A stretch of DNA of 64,000 nucleotides. It comes from UBA2988 sp965237965 (GTDB lineage Bacteria; Gemmatimonadota; Gemmatimonadetes; Longimicrobiales; Gaopeijiaceae). Made by a program: the position numbers and the translations under genes. The stretch is taken from assembly GCA_965237965.1 (NCBI GenBank), contig CBDEGT010000001.1, forward strand, positions 744,001-808,000, read 5' to 3'. The notes under the pieces were generated by a model that did not search any database, had not been told where the DNA came from, and was given only the letters and a program-made list of their open reading frames with translations. Of the stretch, positions 56,146-64,000 are shown one piece after another; within the stretch, counting starts at the first letter, position 1, and each line of letters starts with the position of its first letter.

Positions 56146-57419
56146 CGGTCGATCTCCCCCAGCACGATGTCGAGGGACGCGTTGATCATGATCAGGTCGG
56201 ACACCAGGTGGCCCTGCGCAAGCTTGGGAATGACCGACAGATTCACGAAAGACGGAGGGCGGATACGCCAGCGCACCGGCTTCGTCCCGCCGTCGCTCAC
56301 CAGGTACATGCCCAGTTCCCCCTTCGACCCCTCCACCGGGAAGTAGCAGTCACCGGGGGCCACCTTTAGCCCCTCCATGATCAGCTTAAAGTGGTGGATC
56401 ATGGACTCCATGTCGTTCATGCAGTCCGTCTTGGTCGGCAACGTCACCTGCGGGTCTTGAACATCCATCGGACCACCCGGAAGCCGATCGATCGCCTGGT
56501 GCAGAATGCGAACGCTCTGCCGCATCTCCTCCATGCGCACGAGGTAGCGGTCATAGCAGTCACCGTGCTGCCCTACGGGGACTTCGAAGTCGTACGTGTC
56601 GTAGTCGTAGTAGGAACTGTCCTTGCGGAGGTCGTACGGCACTCCGCTCGCCCTGAGGTTCGGGCCGGTGAAGCCGTAGTTGATCGCCTCCTCGCCACCG
56701 ATGACGCCCACGTTCTGGGTCCGCCCCAAGTAGATGCCGTTGGTCGTCAGCAGCGTGTCGATCTCGTCGAGGGTTCGAGGGAACTCCTGCAGGAACAACT
56801 TCAGGCCGTCGATCCAGCCGTCCGGGATGTCGGCCATCATCCCGCCCACTCGCGTGGCAGACGTCGTGATGCGCGCGCCAGTGTACCGCTCGTGCAGCTT
56901 GTAGATCTTCTCGCGATCCTGGAACGCGTACAAGAACGGGGTGAACGCGCCCACGTCGATCGCCGTCGTACCGAGCCAGAGCAGATGGCTGAAGATCCGT
57001 TCCATCTCCATCAAGATTACGCGGAAGACTTTGCAGCGCTCCGTGACCTGAATGCCCGCGAGCTTCTCCACGGCCATTACATAGGCGCAGTTGTAGATGA
57101 GGGGGGCCAAGTAATCCATGCGATCCGTGAGCGGCACGACCTGGTTCCAGGTGCGGTACTCGCCGAGCTTCTCGAAGGACGAGTGCAGGTAGCCGATGTG
57201 CGGAATCACCCGAAGCACGGTTTCCCCGTCGAGCTCGCACACGAGGCGGAGCACACCGTGGGTCGCCGGGTGCTGCGGACCGATGTTGATCAGCATGTGC
57301 TCCGAGCCGATCTCGGGCTCGGGCAGATCCACGGGAAAGAGAGGCGCCTGCGCGGGGAGCCCCGTTGTTCCCATCTCCGGCGATCTGGAAACCGCGTATT
57401 CGACCGTCCTATGCCCCAT
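56142..57419 (-). CDS. nuoD: NADH-quinone oxidoreductase subunit D
   Basis: 425 residues. The quinone-site His loop is in INIGPQHPATHGVLRLVCELDGE, followed by HIGYLHSSFEKLGEYRTWNQVVPLTDRMDYLAPL, ERIFSHLLWLGTTAIDVGAFTPF and the C-terminal LPKLAQGHLVSDLIMINASLDIVLGEIDR-like end. Together with NuoB it forms the quinone cavity. It lies 11 bp after nuoC. Confidence 0.98.
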   Translation of the reverse strand: MGHRTVEYAVSRSPEMGTTGLPAQAPLFPVDLPEPEIGSEHMLINIGPQHPATHGVLRLVCELDGETVLRVIPHIGYLHSSFEKLGEYRTWNQVVPLTDRMDYLAPLIYNCAYVMAVEKLAGIQVTERCKVFRVILMEMERIFSHLLWLGTTAIDVGAFTPFLYAFQDREKIYKLHERYTGARITTSATRVGGMMADIPDGWIDGLKLFLQEFPRTLDEIDTLLTTNGIYLGRTQNVGVIGGEEAINYGFTGPNLRASGVPYDLRKDSSYYDYDTYDFEVPVGQHGDCYDRYLVRMEEMRQSVRILHQAIDRLPGGPMDVQDPQVTLPTKTDCMNDMESMIHHFKLIMEGLKVAPGDCYFPVEGSKGELGMYLVSDGGTKPVRWRIRPPSFVNLSVIPKLAQGHLVSDLIMINASLDIVLGEIDR

Positions 57420-57430
57420 CGCCCTTCCCC

Positions 57431-58183
57431 TCAGGACGCCGGACGAGGGTGTTGATCGCCCCCCTCCGGGAGGCTCGGATGCTGCGTCGCGATGCCCGCG
57501 GTCTGCGGATCTCGTCCGATCTCGAGCTCGGTCGGAATGTAGTGATCGAGCGGATCCTGGCTGAGCGCTAGACGGGTCTGCTCGGCGCGAGAGAAGCGGC
57601 CGCGAAGCGGGAAGTCCTTCCGCAGCGGGTGACCCTCAGCGTAGTTCTCGGGCATCAGGATGCGTCGCATGTCGGGATGGTCGTGGAACTCGACGCCGAA
57701 CAGGTCATAGACCTCGCGCTCCAACCAATCGGCCGTCTTCCACAGGGGTTCCACGCTGTCGATCGCCAGCGCGGTCAACGGAAGCTCGCACTTCACGCGA
57801 AGCGAGCGTCGGTGCGGTATCGACCAGAGCTGGTATACCACCTGCAGCGGCCGCCCCTCTCCGAAATCCACGCCCGTCACGTCGGCCAGGAGATCGTAGT
57901 GCTGGGCCGGATCGCTCTTCAGCCACCCGAGGACCTCGCGATTCCGGCCCGCCTCCACGTAGACCACGTGCTGATCGCCGGCGCTGACCTCATGATGCAG
58001 GATGGCAGCGCCGAAGCGCTCGCGGAGCGCCTCGATGGTGGGATGGTGCGCCGTTGCTGCACCGAGGCGAACCGGCCCAGCGCGAGCGGCGGCCGGACCC
58101 GATTCCACCGCGTCCAGGGTCGCACTCCACACCGAGTCGCGTGCGGAGCCTGTGACCGGAGGACGCTTCCCCTGATCCGTCAT
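57431..58183 (-). CDS. nuoC: NADH-quinone oxidoreductase subunit C
   Basis: 250 residues from ATG 58183 (MTDQGKRPP). The 30-kDa-subunit core includes LLADVTGVDFGEGRPLQVVYQLWSIPHRRSLRVK and the signature WLEREVYDLFGVEFHDHPDMRRILMPENYAEGHPLRKDFPL. An N-terminal Ala/Gly-rich tract of about 35 residues and a C-terminal tail (TAGIATQHPSLPEGG) exceed the usual length. The gene begins 4 bp after the nuoB stop. Confidence 0.96.
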   Translation of the reverse strand: MTDQGKRPPVTGSARDSVWSATLDAVESGPAAARAGPVRLGAATAHHPTIEALRERFGAAILHHEVSAGDQHVVYVEAGRNREVLGWLKSDPAQHYDLLADVTGVDFGEGRPLQVVYQLWSIPHRRSLRVKCELPLTALAIDSVEPLWKTADWLEREVYDLFGVEFHDHPDMRRILMPENYAEGHPLRKDFPLRGRFSRAEQTRLALSQDPLDHYIPTELEIGRDPQTAGIATQHPSLPEGGDQHPRPAS

Positions 58184-58187
58184 CCCG

Positions 58188-58880
58188 CTAAGGCTTCCGA
58201 TCGCCCGGTCGATCGGGCCGATCAGTACGTACCAGACCACTGACGCGATTCTGCTTCGTCGAGTTGCCGAACGGTCCGGTCAGCCCCACCACCTGCTCCG
58301 CGGTGGCCCGTGCCTCACCGGCGCGGAGCGGGTCCTCGGCGCGCAACTCGCTGTGCCGGGCCAGGCTTTCCTCCCGAATCTTCTCCTGGATCATGAGAAG
58401 CCCGTAGAGCAGCCCCTCCGGGCGGGGAGGACAGCCCGGAACATAGACGTCGACCGGGACGATGGTGTCGATCCCCTGCACCATCGAATAGGCGTCGAAC
58501 ACGCCTCCGGTACTCGCACAGGCTCCCATGGAGACGCACCACTTGGGCTGCGGCATCTGATCCCAGATACGGCGCAGCACAGGCGCCAGCTTGTAGGGAA
58601 CGCGGCCCGCGCAGATGAGCACGTCCGCCTGGCGCGGACTGAACGACATCCGCTCCATGCCGAAACGCGCGATGTCGAAGTCGCTGGCCGCGGCCGCCAT
58701 CATCTCGATGGCACAGCACGCTGTCCCGAAGGGCATGGGCCACAACGAGTTGCGGCGTGCCCAGTTGACCACGAAATCGACCTTCGTGGTCAGGAAAGTT
58801 GGGCCCCCAGCACCCAACAGGCCCCCCTCGCCGCGGGAGCTCATGCCGCCCCCGGGCAGCCTCGTGTCATCTAGTCCCAT
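58188..58880 (-). CDS. nuoB: NADH-quinone oxidoreductase subunit B
   Basis: 230 residues from ATG 58880, overlapping the nuoA end by 10 bp. Cluster N2 ligands sit in FGTACCAIEMMAAA, MGACASTGGVFD and YVPGCPPRPEGL. A C-terminal extension of about 60 residues after LMIQEKIREESLARHSE is not part of the core fold. It passes electrons from the Fe-S chain to quinone. Confidence 0.97.
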   Translation of the reverse strand: MGLDDTRLPGGGMSSRGEGGLLGAGGPTFLTTKVDFVVNWARRNSLWPMPFGTACCAIEMMAAAASDFDIARFGMERMSFSPRQADVLICAGRVPYKLAPVLRRIWDQMPQPKWCVSMGACASTGGVFDAYSMVQGIDTIVPVDVYVPGCPPRPEGLLYGLLMIQEKIREESLARHSELRAEDPLRAGEARATAEQVVGLTGPFGNSTKQNRVSGLVRTDRPDRPGDRKP

Positions 58881-59227
58881 TCGAGGCCTCCCTTCTTCCA
58901 CTCGTAGAGGAGCCCGACGGCGAGCACCGTGACGAACAGGGTCATGGCGAGGAAGGGTCCCCACCCCAGCTCGCGCATCTCCACCGCCCAGGGGATCAGA
59001 AAGATCGCCTCGAGATCGAAGACGAGGAAGCTGATCGCCACCATGTAGAACTTGACCGAGAAACGAGCCCGGGTGTCACCCAGTGGGATCATGCCGGACT
59101 CGTAGGGCATCTCCTTCTGCGGAGTGGGGCGGCGCGGATTCAGCACGTGGGACGCCACCACCATGCCGATGGCGTTGACCACGGAGAGGCCGAACAGGAT
59201 CAGTAGCGGAGCGTAGGCTCCCGACAT
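58871..59227 (-). CDS. nuoA: NADH-quinone oxidoreductase subunit A
   Basis: 118 residues from ATG 59227 (MSGAYAPLL). Three helices and the conserved first-loop PYESGMIPLGDTRARFSVKFYMVAISFLVFDLEAIFLIPW. It is the first gene of the nuoA-N operon. A Rex-type operator lies 70 bp upstream. Confidence 0.97.
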   Translation of the reverse strand: MSGAYAPLLILFGLSVVNAIGMVVASHVLNPRRPTPQKEMPYESGMIPLGDTRARFSVKFYMVAISFLVFDLEAIFLIPWAVEMRELGWGPFLAMTLFVTVLAVGLLYEWKKGGLEWD

Positions 59228-59296
59228 TGAGGCCACGTCCCGGAAACGCTCCCGATGAGGCCGAGCGGGCGGACCGACTACCACCCGGAGCGGAGT

Positions 59297-59314
59297 TTGT
59301 GAAATCCTTCACAA
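59297..59314. promoter_or_regulatory. Probable Rex operator upstream of nuoA
   Basis: TTGTGAAATCCTTCACAA: a perfect 7-bp inverted repeat (TTGTGAA/TTCACAA) with a 4-bp spacer. The arms match the redox repressor Rex consensus TTGTGAANNNNTTCACAA exactly. It is 70 bp before the nuoA start and 208 bp before dcd, so it most likely serves nuo. Rex releases DNA when NADH/NAD+ rises, which would induce complex I. No rex gene is in the window. Confidence 0.8.
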
Positions 59315-59521
59315 TTTCGAGTCCCGGAAGTGTACCCGAAGGCGCGAACGAGTGTCAAGCGATCCTCCGGGCCGGATTCGTCCCGTTCGCCCAGGTTTGC
59401 ACCCGCTCTCGGGCGAGGCATATGTTGCGCCGCCTACCGACCGACCGTCCGGAAGGCGTTCCCCAGCCTATCCGGCCCCATTTTTCCAGATTTTCCGACC
59501 CGGAACCCATCTGCTAGACGC

Positions 59522-60076
59522 ATGCCCATCAAGAGCGACAACTGGATCCGTAGGATGTCGGAGCAGCAGGGCATGATCGACCCCTTCGAGGCGGGGCAGG
59601 TTCGAAACGGGGTGATCAGCTACGGGCTCTCCTCCTACGGCTATGACATCCGTGTTGCGCCCGAGTTCAAGGTCTTCACCAACGTCCACAATGTGGTCGT
59701 GGATCCCAAGCAGTTCGACCCGCGCTCCTTCGTGGACGTCCATGAGAGCACGTGCATCATCCCGCCCAACTCGTTCGCGCTCGCGCGCACGCTCGAGTAC
59801 TTCAGGATACCGCGCGACGTCCTCGTGGTATGCGTCGGCAAGAGCACGTACGCGCGGTGCGGCATCATCGTGAACGTCACACCTCTGGAACCGACTTGGG
59901 AGGGATACCTGACCCTGGAGATCTCGAACACGACCCCGCTGCCTGCCAAGATCTACGGAGGGGAGGGGATCGCCCAGCTGCTGTTCTTCGAGGGGGACGA
60001 GGAGCCCTCGATCGCCTACGCGGACCGTCAGGGCAAATACCAGAACCAGCAGGGCGTGACGCTACCCAAGATGTGA
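59522..60076 (+). CDS. dcd: dCTP deaminase
   Basis: 184 residues from ATG 59522. It deaminates dCTP to dUTP for thymidylate synthesis. Motifs: SYGLSSYGYDIRVAPEFKVF, the catalytic-site VGKSTYARCGIIVNVTPLEPTWEGYLTLEISNTTPLPAKIY with Glu in EPTWEG, and GEGIAQLLFFEG. The length and C-terminal GKYQNQQGVTLPKM match the family. The gene is divergent from nuo across a 294-bp region that contains the Rex-type site and a longer AT-poor leader with no other feature visible. Confidence 0.96.
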   Translation: MPIKSDNWIRRMSEQQGMIDPFEAGQVRNGVISYGLSSYGYDIRVAPEFKVFTNVHNVVVDPKQFDPRSFVDVHESTCIIPPNSFALARTLEYFRIPRDVLVVCVGKSTYARCGIIVNVTPLEPTWEGYLTLEISNTTPLPAKIYGGEGIAQLLFFEGDEEPSIAYADRQGKYQNQQGVTLPKM

Positions 60077-60097
60077 TGGGACTGCGGGTCAGGCTGG

Positions 60098-60559
60098 CTA
60101 CCGGAGACCGTCCAGCCTTACCTCGTAGACCAGCACCGAGTTGGCAGGAATGGGACCAACCTCTTGCCCCCCGTATCCCAGCACGGATGGGATCACGATC
60201 CTGCGCACTTCATCGAGCCTGAGCCCGACGATTCCCTCCTCGAAACCCTCGATGCAGCCCTGGGGGCAGTCGGTCTCGCGGCGCAGTGGCCCCTCCTCGA
60301 CGAACGTCCCGTCCGAGAGCCAGAAGCGATAGTGGATGCTCCAAGCGTCCGACCGGGTCAGCTCGCGCTCCCCGGTGCCCTCCGTCAGGGTCTGGATGTA
60401 GACCCCCGAGGCGAGCCGCGTCATTTGTGAAAGATCGATGCCGAGGCTCGGGGCGAAGCTCACGTCATCGGCGGTCTGCGGCCCAGTGAAGTCGTCGCCA
60501 CAGGTCGCAGCGACGATCACGAGGAGACAGAGCCAGCCAGTTCGTATCGCTCGCTTCAT
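60098..60559 (-). CDS. FKBP-type peptidyl-prolyl isomerase, lipoprotein
   Basis: 153 residues. A signal peptide with lipobox-like VAATC (WLCLLVIVAATCGDD) predicts a periplasm-facing lipoprotein. The FKBP core shows AWSIHYRFWLSDGTFVEEGPL, then FEEGIVGLRLDEVRRIVIPSVLGYGGQEVGPIPANSVLVYEVRL. An insertion with two cysteines (TDCPQGCIEGFE) may form a disulfide in the flap. It follows sdhB by 43 bp and may help fold exported proteins. It converges on dcd. Confidence 0.9.
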   Translation of the reverse strand: MKRAIRTGWLCLLVIVAATCGDDFTGPQTADDVSFAPSLGIDLSQMTRLASGVYIQTLTEGTGERELTRSDAWSIHYRFWLSDGTFVEEGPLRRETDCPQGCIEGFEEGIVGLRLDEVRRIVIPSVLGYGGQEVGPIPANSVLVYEVRLDGLR

Positions 60560-60602
60560 TGCCGTGCCTCGCGTTTGGCCATGTGGCAGTCCCCCCCTCG
60601 GG

Positions 60603-61352
60603 CTATTGCGCCGCCCTGAGCGTGGCGCGTAGCAGATCTCGATTCAGCCGTGCGATGTAATCCACGCTGATACCCTTTGGACAAGCTACCTGACACGCGC
60701 CATGATTGGTACAGCTCCCGAACCCTTCCTCGTCGTGCGCCGCAACCATGTCGAGCGCTCGCTGCTGGCGCTCCGGCTGTCCCTGGGGAAGGAGGCCGAG
60801 GTGCGCGACCTTGGCGGCAGTGAAGAGCATGGCGGACGCGTTCGGGCAAGCGGCCACACAAGCACCACATCCGATGCACGCGGCAGCGTCGAAGGCGGCA
60901 TCCGCGCTCCGCTTCGGTACCGGCGTCGCGTTGGCTTCCGGGGCGCTGCCCGTCCGCACCGAAATGTATCCACCCGCCTGAATGATCCGATCGAACGACG
61001 TTCGGTCCACGATCAGGTCGCGCACCACCGGAAACGCCCTCGCGCGCCACGGCTCGATCCAGAGCTCCTGTCCGTCGCGGTATCCGCGCATGTGCAGCTG
61101 GCAGACCGTCGTCAGGTCCCACGGGCCGTGGGCCTTTCCGTTGATCACCATCCCGCACGACCCACAGATTCCCTCGCGGCAATCGTGGTCGAAGGCGATC
61201 GGTTCCTTGCCCTCCCGGACCAGCCCCTCGTTCACCAGATCGAGCATCTCGAGAAACGACATGTGCTCGGTGATGCCCGTGGCGCGGTAAGTCTCGAACC
61301 GACCCCCGCGCCCGGGTGCGTCCTGCCGCCAGACGTGGAGTGTGAGGTTCAT
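60603..61352 (-). CDS. sdhB: Succinate dehydrogenase iron-sulfur subunit
   Basis: 249 residues from ATG 61352. The N-terminal ferredoxin domain binds [2Fe-2S] via CREGICGSCGMVINGKAHGPWDLTTVCQLHM. The C-terminal domain carries CIGCGACVAACPN and CTNHGACQVACPKGI for the [4Fe-4S] and [3Fe-4S] clusters. It carries electrons from SdhA to quinone. Placed 2 bp after sdhA. Confidence 0.97.
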   Translation of the reverse strand: MNLTLHVWRQDAPGRGGRFETYRATGITEHMSFLEMLDLVNEGLVREGKEPIAFDHDCREGICGSCGMVINGKAHGPWDLTTVCQLHMRGYRDGQELWIEPWRARAFPVVRDLIVDRTSFDRIIQAGGYISVRTGSAPEANATPVPKRSADAAFDAAACIGCGACVAACPNASAMLFTAAKVAHLGLLPQGQPERQQRALDMVAAHDEEGFGSCTNHGACQVACPKGISVDYIARLNRDLLRATLRAAQ

Positions 61353-61354
61353 GG

Positions 61355-63268
61355 TCACTTGTAGCTCCGCGTCGACAGCGGCACGTGCTCGAACCTGAGC
61401 TCCTCCTGTTGGCGAGCCGGCCGGCTTCCCACACCGGTGAATCCCCAAACCGCGACATGGGCGAAGCGCCGGTCGTCGCGCTGGGCTTCGCCCTCCGCGT
61501 CGGTGTGCTCGATCCGGTAGTGTCCTCCCGCGGACTCGTCCCGCGCCAACGCGTCGTGGCACATCAGCTCGCCGAACTCGAGGAAGTCGGCGACGCGGCC
61601 CGCCTTCTCTAGCGATTGATTGAGCGTCGCGCCGCTCCCCGGTACGCGCACTTCCCGCCAAAACCGCTCCCGCAGCTCGGGAATACGCGTGAGTGCCTCC
61701 TCGAGACCGTCGGCGCTGCGGGCCATCCCGCACTTGTCCCACATGAGCGTTCCCAGCTCGATATGGAAGTCGTCCACCGTGCGGCTGCCGTTCACGGCCA
61801 GCAGGCGATCCGTCCGGCCCATCACCTCGCGCTCGGTGTCGGCGAAGGCAGCGTGATCGACATCGATAGGCTCCGGATTCGCCCGGACGAGCCAGTCGCC
61901 GATGGTGAGGGGTGCGATGAAGTAGCCGTCGGCCAACCCCTGCATCAACGCGCTCGCGCCCAGTCTGTTCGCTCCGTGGTCCGAGAAATTGGCCTCACCC
62001 AGTACGAACAGGCCGGGTACCGTGCTCATCAAGTTGTAATCCACCCAGAGCCCCCCCATCGTGTAGTGGGGCGCAGGGTAGATGCGCATCGGCGTCCGGT
62101 ACGGATCTTCGCCCGTGATCTTCTCGTACATCGCAAACAGGTTTCCGTATCGCTCGCTGATCGCCCCGCGACCCAGGCGCTCGATCGCCTGAGTGAGATC
62201 GAGATACACGCCGTTGTTGCGCGGGCCCACTCCTTTGCCCGTGTCCACCATCTCCTTGGCCCGCCTGGACGAGATGTCCCGAGGCGCCAGGTTGCCGAAG
62301 CTCGGATAGAACCGCTCCAGGTAATAGTCGCGTTCCGACTCCGGAATCCCGTGGGGCGACCGAGCGTCCCCACCGTTGTTGGGCACCCAGATCCGCCCGT
62401 CGTTGCGCAGCGACTCGCTCATCAAGGTGAGCTTGGATTGATAGTCGCCCGACGCCGGAATACAGGTCGGGTGAATCTGGGTGAAGCACGGGTTGGCGAA
62501 CCCGGCTCCGCGACGATGCGCGCGCCAGGTCGCGGTAACGTTACAACCTTTGGCATTGGTCGAGAGATAAAAGACGTTGGAATAGCCCCCGGTCGCGAGC
62601 GCCACCGCGTGAGCCGCCCAACGCTCGATTTTCCCCGAAACCAGATCCCGGGTGACGATCCCCCGTGCCACCCCATCCACCACGACCACATCGAGCATTT
62701 CGTGACGCGTATACATCTCGACTTGTCCCGTGGCGACCTGACGCTCTAGGGCCTGGTACGCCCCGAGCAGAAGTTGCTGCCCGGTCTGCCCGCGGGCGTA
62801 GAACGTGCGCGAGACCTGAGCGCCCCCGAACGAGCGGTTGGCGAGATGCCCGCCGTACTCGCGGGCGAACGGAACGCCCTGCGCGACTGCCTGGTCGATG
62901 ATGTTGAGCGAGAGCTCTGCGAGGCGGTACACATTGGCCTCGCGGGAGCGGAAATCGCCCCCCTTCACAGTGTCGTAGAAGAGCCGGTAGATCGAATCGC
63001 CGTCGTTCTGGTAGTTCTTCGCGGCGTTGATGCCACCCTGGGCAGCGATAGAATGGGCACGGCGGGGCGAATCGTGAAAGGTGAAGGCCTTCACGTTGAA
63101 GCCGAGCTCTGCCAACGTGGCTGCGGCCGAGGCACCCGCAAGCCCAGTCCCTACCACGATGACGTCGTATCTCCGTTTGTTGGCGGGATTGATCAGCTTC
63201 ATCTCGAAGCGGTGTCGAGACCACTTCTCCCCGATCGGTCCCGCTGGGATCCTGGTGTCGAGCTGCAC
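61355..63268 (-). CDS. sdhA: Succinate dehydrogenase flavoprotein subunit
   Basis: 637 residues from a GTG. FAD-binding VIVVGTGLAGASAAATLAELGFNVKAF, the flavin-linking His in HSIAAQGGINAAKNYQNDGD, and the active-site segments HYTMGGLWVDYN and GLFVLGEANFSDHGANRLGASALMQGLADGYF. The architecture (long N-term LINPANKRRYDV) is of the B. subtilis-type enzyme, consistent with its single large SdhC. It is part of sdhC-A-B. Confidence 0.97.
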   Translation of the reverse strand: MQLDTRIPAGPIGEKWSRHRFEMKLINPANKRRYDVIVVGTGLAGASAAATLAELGFNVKAFTFHDSPRRAHSIAAQGGINAAKNYQNDGDSIYRLFYDTVKGGDFRSREANVYRLAELSLNIIDQAVAQGVPFAREYGGHLANRSFGGAQVSRTFYARGQTGQQLLLGAYQALERQVATGQVEMYTRHEMLDVVVVDGVARGIVTRDLVSGKIERWAAHAVALATGGYSNVFYLSTNAKGCNVTATWRAHRRGAGFANPCFTQIHPTCIPASGDYQSKLTLMSESLRNDGRIWVPNNGGDARSPHGIPESERDYYLERFYPSFGNLAPRDISSRRAKEMVDTGKGVGPRNNGVYLDLTQAIERLGRGAISERYGNLFAMYEKITGEDPYRTPMRIYPAPHYTMGGLWVDYNLMSTVPGLFVLGEANFSDHGANRLGASALMQGLADGYFIAPLTIGDWLVRANPEPIDVDHAAFADTEREVMGRTDRLLAVNGSRTVDDFHIELGTLMWDKCGMARSADGLEEALTRIPELRERFWREVRVPGSGATLNQSLEKAGRVADFLEFGELMCHDALARDESAGGHYRIEHTDAEGEAQRDDRRFAHVAVWGFTGVGSRPARQQEELRFEHVPLSTRSYK

Positions 63269-63322
63269 GAGATTCCTCTAGTGGGGGCTAGGCTCAGCCA
63301 TGCGCCGGTACTACGCCACCAT

Positions 63323-64000
63323 TCATGAGATGAAGCCGGCGAACACCAAGACCGGCGGCGTCATGAACCCGGCGAAGATGACCAGCGCGACTACGGCCGC
63401 GGTAGGGCGACGTATGCGGTCATATCTGGGATGGTGGATTCCGAGCGTCTGGGTGGCGCTCCACAGACCGTGATAGAGGTGCGCACAGAGAGCGACCTGA
63501 GCGACTAGATACGTCCCGAGCACGAGCGGATTCTGGAAGCCCACAACAAAGTTGTGGTAGACCCGACCTTCGATGAAGTCCGAATGGAAATGTCCGGTGG
63601 TAAAGTGCAGCAGGTGGTATACCACGAACGACAGGATGATCACTCCACCCCAACGCATGGTGCGTGACGCGTAACTGAAGGAAAGATCCTCGCGCACCCG
63701 GTAGTCGGCATCACGCGCATTGCGGCTTTGGGACCACGTCTGAAAAGCAGCTGCTATGTGCACCGCGACCGCGAGCAGCAGGACCAGGCGAACCAGCCAG
63801 AGGACGCCCTCGTGCGGGACGGCAGGGTAACCAACCTCCCTTATGAAGGCGGCGTACACGTCGAAGCTTTCCTCTCCGGAAAGAATCTTCAGGTTCCCGA
63901 GCATGTGAAGGACGATGTACCCGAAGAGGACGACCCCGGAGAGAGCCATCAGGATCTTCTTTCCCACCGAAGACCGGTAGAGACCTGCTACCCGGCGCAT
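63323..64000 (-). CDS. sdhC: Succinate dehydrogenase cytochrome b subunit
   Basis: 225 residues; the ATG is the last codon of the window (63998-64000), so the promoter lies outside. Five helices, with conserved His residues in FGYIVLHMLGNL, VAVHIAAAF, VVYHLLHFTTGHF and ALCAHLYHGLWSATQTLG, give a di-haem b558-type anchor as in Bacillus and epsilon-proteobacteria. It anchors SdhAB and carries the quinone site. No separate sdhD is needed. Confidence 0.93.
   Translation of the reverse strand: MRRVAGLYRSSVGKKILMALSGVVLFGYIVLHMLGNLKILSGEESFDVYAAFIREVGYPAVPHEGVLWLVRLVLLLAVAVHIAAAFQTWSQSRNARDADYRVREDLSFSYASRTMRWGGVIILSFVVYHLLHFTTGHFHSDFIEGRVYHNFVVGFQNPLVLGTYLVAQVALCAHLYHGLWSATQTLGIHHPRYDRIRRPTAAVVALVIFAGFMTPPVLVFAGFIS

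Noticed and set aside
60420..60440. Second Rex-like site (TTGTGAAAGATC)
   Set aside because: Only one half-site is present and it lies within the FKBP coding region.

Overview
This is a 64-kb, high-GC bacterial chromosome segment from a Gram-negative, aerobic, LPS/Kdo-bearing organism. It carries complete Kdo synthesis genes, the Lpt machinery, sigma-54, a 14-subunit complex I and succinate dehydrogenase. The gene content and order would fit Gemmatimonadota, but that placement is an inference I could not test.

Layout. 1-1675 (+ strand): the end of an MFS transporter, a frameshifted Crp/Fnr-type regulator and a TPR membrane protein. At 1701-1728 lies a 28-bp sequence matching a XerC/XerD dif site. 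Almost every gene to its right is on the minus strand, as expected if this is the replication terminus. 1772-11811: a surface-polysaccharide cluster (methyltransferase, GT2, LPG-synthase-like membrane protein, YfhO, GT4, WecB-type epimerase, second GT2). An IS256-family element with intact 25-bp inverted repeats and an 8-bp target duplication interrupts it. 11970-22015: rpoN, lptB (with a long N-terminal extension), an OstA/LptA-like protein, lptC, kdsD, kdsC, kdsA, pyrG and kdsB, forming an outer-membrane/LPS supply block. 22252-27097: pabA/trpG, a metal-uptake locus whose binding-protein gene has lost its middle while the ATPase and permease remain intact, and nadE. 27172-35688: S41 protease, a Xer recombinase, ispF and the fatty-acid block fabF-acpP-fabG-fabD-fabH-plsX, led by yceD and rpmF (35703-36399). 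36491-44318: ndk, an EIIA-like/CBS fusion, sucCD, a UPF0182 membrane protein and a phosphohexomutase. 44490-59227: nuoA-N in canonical order. 59522-64000: dcd, an FKBP-type isomerase lipoprotein and sdhBAC.

How it fits together. Kdo is made by KdsD-KdsA-KdsC and activated by KdsB with CTP from PyrG, and LPS is moved out by Lpt proteins encoded alongside. SucCD and Sdh (TCA cycle) and Nuo feed electrons to the quinone pool. A perfect 7-4-7 palindrome matching the Rex (NADH/NAD+) operator sits 70 bp before nuoA, so the nuo operon is probably redox-controlled. The Xer recombinase is encoded about 28 kb from the putative dif site.

Non-coding structure includes two CTAGCAGG-ended MITE-like elements plus a related short palindrome, and a second palindromic family (3' of rpoN and between nuoI and nuoJ) with a shared core and different but self-complementary outer arms. 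Probable single-base frameshifts at two loci (Crp-type gene, wecB start) could be real or assembly errors.
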